Of a DNA stretch of 9,164 bases, positions 6,992-9,164 are shown in pieces (positions within the stretch are counted from its first letter, which is position 1; each line of letters begins with the position of its first letter). The notes beneath the pieces are model-generated. The model worked only from the letters and a program-made list of their open reading frames with translations. It had not been told where the DNA came from and made no database searches. Source of the DNA: Dehalococcoidia bacterium (GTDB lineage Bacteria; Chloroflexota; Dehalococcoidia; Lucifugimonadales; JAGWBF01). The position numbers and the translations under genes were made by a program. The stretch is from NCBI GenBank assembly GCA_021296015.1, contig JAGWBG010000036.1, positions 1 to 9,164 of the forward strand. Reading direction: 5' to 3'.

Positions 6992-8262
6992 AGGCCCGTC
7001 CCCTGCCTGCCCGCCTGCGATGGGTCGGAAGACTCGATGGAGATAAGGTCTTCCGCATATTTGAGCAGCTTCTCCTGTCGGTCCGGCGTCACGGTCCGGC
7101 TCTCCAGGTAAAGGCGAAGGACATCCAGGGGAGCCAGTCCGTCATCGGCCACGCCCGGCGGTATCCTGGTCCTTCTGTCCTGCTCCACGTCCCTGGTTAT
7201 GGCGGCCAGGTAGTGAGCGCCGCTCAACGCCTCTCGAATCTCCCCTTCCCGAAGATGTACGCCCGCCTCGGCCGGCAGGGAGACCCTGAGGCGCACGATG
7301 GAGCCGGCCACGTTGCGGCGCATAATCGCCTTCATAACCGTGTCAGTCGGGTCCTCGTCGCCGGGCGACACCTTCGCCTCGATGGTGAGAAAGGGTCGCG
7401 CGTTCACCGGCTGGAAACGGAAGTCCTGCAATCGTCTGCCTTGTGGGGCGGAGGGGTCCAGGTCCACGACGCAGAAGCCCTTGTTGTCATCCTCCTCGCT
7501 GAAGTCCACCCTCTGGAGGCTCCCGGAGTAGACCACCAGGGGGTTTTCGCGGAGCACCTGGTGCTTGTGGATATGCCCAAGGGCCACGTAGTCCAACTCC
7601 GGCTTGTGGACTGCGCTGGGCAAGAGCACGTGGTCCTGCCCCAGCATCATGGACTGCTCGGTACCTGTCCTGGCGGCGCTTATGGTCACGTGGCCTGCGA
7701 GCACGGCAGGAATGGACGGGTCAAGCTCCGCGATGCGGTTTTGGATGCTTTCGGTGAAGAGGTCCTGTATCTTCTCATTCACCTGGTCAATGGTAATGCC
7801 TCGGGACTCCTCCCGGCTGAGCAGACCGCTGCGCCGGGGCCAGGGCACCGCCACAATCTGGAGAGGCCCTCCGCTCCGAGTGGGGATGGTGTAGGTCTGG
7901 AGCTTGTCGCCCACGTAGAGGCCGGGAACCTGAAGGGTATGGAATATCTCTATGGCCGTGGCCCTGCCCACGGCATGGGGCAGGTCGTGGTTGCCCACCA
8001 GCAGGAACACCGGGATGCCCGCCGCGGACAGCTTTGCCAGGCGCGTGGCCAACTCCCGTTGGTGGGTCTGGGAGGGGTCGCGACCCTTGTAGGCGTCGCC
8101 GGCCAGAATCACCACGTCCACGTCCTGGCTGAGGGCGTACTCCACCAACTCATCCAGGGTAGACAGGAAATCTATTAACCGGGTGGATAGACCAGTTTGA
8201 GGGTCCGTCCGCCCGTAGTTCTCAACCCCTATGTGCAGGTCGGCAAAGTGCAGGATGCGCAT
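6988..8262 (-). CDS. sbcD: SbcD/Mre11-type DNA double-strand break repair nuclease
   Basis: A 424-residue metallophosphoesterase nuclease. With the SMC-like ATPase SbcC it processes DNA ends and hairpins. All Mn-binding phosphoesterase motifs are present: D8 and H10 (FADLHIG), D56 (LAGDAY), N91-H92-D93 (VGNHDLP), H191 (LAGHVTIS), and H230 and H232 (ALGHIHKHQ). The capping segment YSGSLQRVDFSEEDDNKGF (245-263) is typical of SbcD. The C-terminal 150 residues are the variable capping/SbcC-contact region. No sbcC follows: the 3' end runs into the convergent flavoprotein gene, so the partner must lie elsewhere. The gene starts 42 bases after the restriction-endonuclease frame on the same strand and could be read from it. 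The ribosome site is weak (GGGGG about ten bases upstream). Confidence 0.9.
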   Translation of the reverse strand: MRILHFADLHIGVENYGRTDPQTGLSTRLIDFLSTLDELVEYALSQDVDVVILAGDAYKGRDPSQTHQRELATRLAKLSAAGIPVFLLVGNHDLPHAVGRATAIEIFHTLQVPGLYVGDKLQTYTIPTRSGGPLQIVAVPWPRRSGLLSREESRGITIDQVNEKIQDLFTESIQNRIAELDPSIPAVLAGHVTISAARTGTEQSMMLGQDHVLLPSAVHKPELDYVALGHIHKHQVLRENPLVVYSGSLQRVDFSEEDDNKGFCVVDLDPSAPQGRRLQDFRFQPVNARPFLTIEAKVSPGDEDPTDTVMKAIMRRNVAGSIVRLRVSLPAEAGVHLREGEIREALSGAHYLAAITRDVEQDRRTRIPPGVADDGLAPLDVLRLYLESRTVTPDRQEKLLKYAEDLISIESSDPSQAGRQGTGL

Positions 8263-8263
8263 G

Positions 8264-8292
8264 ATAGCTAAGCCCCCAAGCTTGTTAGCTAT
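8264..8292. repeat. TAGCTA inverted repeat in the sbcD leader
   Basis: ATAGCTAA (8264-8271) and TTAGCTAT (8285-8292) are exact reverse complements, eight-base arms around a 13-base loop. Each arm also contains the self-palindrome TAGCTA, with centres 21 bases apart, two helical turns. In sbcD mRNA the arms would pair just before the ATG with the G-rich ribosome site in the loop. It may be a dimeric operator, a translation-control hairpin or coincidence. No T-run follows, so it is not a classic terminator. Confidence 0.35.
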
Positions 8293-8304
8293 TAATCGTT
8301 CGAA

Positions 8305-9060
8305 TCAACCCATTGCTGCTTTAAGAATCTTGTCCCAGTCAATTTCGCCATATATTGTAAAGTTCTGACTTGCTTCATGAAGTAGTCGCTGTCGAGCCTC
8401 ACCAATATCCGCCTGATACAAAGGAGACAGACATTCACAGGCTCCTAAGAGTTTACGATAGAACTCCGTATCATCGGTGATTCTTGCCCAGAATTCTTTG
8501 CTGGCCAGTCTGATAATACCTGAGTCACTGTCAGTAGTTGTCTTTTAACGGCCGTACACAAAACCCACATAGAGCTGTACTTGATAGCCGCTAAGCTCCA
8601 AGCTAGCTTTGGCACGTAACATTTTGTTCTTTGTAGTAGTCCAACTGGCATCATTGAAACCGGCCGGACCAGATTTTATAGTGTAAATCTCGGCAACATC
8701 GCCGTTGATTCTTTGAAGGTCTGCCTCTCCACCTGTAGCCGGCGTGTTGCCGGGCAACCTCCGGGCAACCCTATCAAGTGCAGAACCGAATGTTCCTTCG
8801 GTAGACGAACTCACGAAATCAGTAAGCGCTCTGTCAACTAGTTGCTCAATGGTTTGAATACCACTTGCTCTATACAGATAGGGATTCTTCCTTGCAATCA
8901 AGCTTCGGAAAGTCTTTGTAGTTAGGGTTGTCTGAAGAGAATTGATGAAGTGATCCCTTAACCCATTAAGGACGTTACGGGCTAAATCACCGTCATAACC
9001 GAAAGCGTTGGTGATACACTCGAGGAGGTCCTCATCGTTCGGTATATCTGTTGAAACCAT
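8305..9060 (-). pseudogene. PmeII-family type II restriction endonuclease, frame interrupted by one in-frame stop
   Basis: ATG at 9060 opens a frame of 171 codons to TAA at 8547-8545. The same frame continues for 79 codons to TGA at 8307-8305, making 251 codons, the usual size of PmeII-type endonucleases as I recall it. Family signatures before the stop: KNPYLYRASG (58-67), SSSTEGTFGSALDRVA (84-99), GGEADL (110-115) and YTIKSGP (126-132); D114 and K129 are the likely PD-(D/E)XK metal and catalytic residues. After the stop the frame keeps family-like sequence (GIIRLASKEFWARITDD), with no length change and no start codon of its own. That points to a single nonsense substitution in an otherwise intact gene. 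The family cleaves unmethylated duplex DNA and is paired with a methyltransferase. The product may be a truncated 171-residue protein with the catalytic core. Sequencing error or stop readthrough are alternatives. Base composition is lower in G+C than sbcD. Confidence 0.8.
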
Positions 9061-9067
9061 CTATCGC

Positions 9068-9163
9068 TCACTTAGTTGGCTTCCACACAAACACGCTTTC
9101 AAAGAATTCGCCTGCGCGTCTGCCAGTCCTCCTGTCAACCTTCCTGTGAATCTCGGTCTCTTT
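9068..9163 (-). CDS. C-terminal end of an upstream gene, probably the cognate DNA methyltransferase
   Basis: On the minus strand a frame is open from the window edge to TGA at 9070-9068, giving 31 residues: a basic stretch (HRKVDRRTGRRAG) and the ending FFESVFVWKPTK. The stop is seven bases before the endonuclease ATG, so the two genes are in one operon. Type II modification and restriction genes usually lie in this order, and FES-x-F-x-W type endings are found in DNA methyltransferases as I recall them. No methyltransferase motif is inside the window, so the identity is inferred from context. Confidence 0.45.
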   Translation of the reverse strand, partial: KETEIHRKVDRRTGRRAGEFFESVFVWKPTK

Positions 9164-9164
9164 T

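Noticed and set aside
7213..8178. 321-codon open frame on the plus strand inside sbcD
   Set aside because: It is antisense to a complete SbcD with every metal-binding motif and has no recognisable domain of its own.
8445..8654. 69-codon minus-strand frame overlapping the endonuclease stop
   Set aside because: It is a different frame from both halves of the endonuclease. The family-like sequence after the stop is in the original frame, so the lesion is a nonsense codon, not a frameshift into this frame.
8746..8770. Imperfect palindrome and repeated CCGGGCAACC inside the endonuclease gene
   Set aside because: It encodes the ARRLPGNTP region in frame; the two copies are most simply explained by coding sequence, and the arms leave a one-base loop.
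1..9164. tRNA, rRNA, CRISPR array, transposase or integrase
   Set aside because: No cloverleaf, regularly spaced repeats or recombinase motifs were seen on either strand.

Overview
This is a bacterial window in which a compact block of ordinary, high-GC genes (about 2.66-8.26 kb) sits between two AT-richer stretches with defence-type or accessory gene content. Sixty-base samples counted by hand give about 63% G+C in the core (3961-4020), against about 42% (2041-2100) and 47% (8641-8700) in the flanks. The core gene content (a short GatC/AtzG-like protein with an amidase-signature enzyme, a bacterial PH-like membrane protein, LeuB, a nitronate-monooxygenase-like flavoprotein and SbcD) reminds me of Chloroflexota such as Dehalococcoidia or SAR202. 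That is an impression from gene content, not a demonstrated placement.

Left flank (1-2564, plus strand): three consecutive genes that probably form one operon. They are the last 92 codons of a probable GHKL/Hsp90-like ATPase, a 159-residue unrecognised helical protein whose GTG start overlaps the previous stop by 4 bases, and a 584-residue regulator-like protein. The last combines a sigma-70 region 4 helix-turn-helix with a HARE-HTH-like domain. I know of no experimentally defined role for this trio; it is the best candidate here for an undescribed system.

Core (2657-8262): gatC/atzG-like gene > amidase > PH-like membrane protein on the plus strand; leuB on the minus strand; the nitronate-monooxygenase-like gene on the plus strand; sbcD on the minus strand. 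Packing is very tight. Both convergent pairs overlap through the same tetranucleotide CTAA, which gives TAA on one strand and TAG on the other. The only sizeable gap (5829-6031) is the divergent leuB / flavoprotein promoter region, with a near-consensus sigma-70 promoter for the flavoprotein gene.

Right flank (8263-9164, minus strand): the tail of an upstream protein, probably a DNA methyltransferase, then a PmeII-family type II restriction endonuclease gene. The endonuclease frame is cut by one in-frame TAA after codon 171 and resumes for 79 more family-like residues before its natural stop. The catalytic segment lies before the stop and is intact, so the gene is a recent pseudogene, a truncated but possibly folded protein, or a sequencing error. 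sbcD follows 42 bases downstream on the same strand.

I see no tRNA, rRNA, CRISPR array, insertion sequence or integrase in the window.
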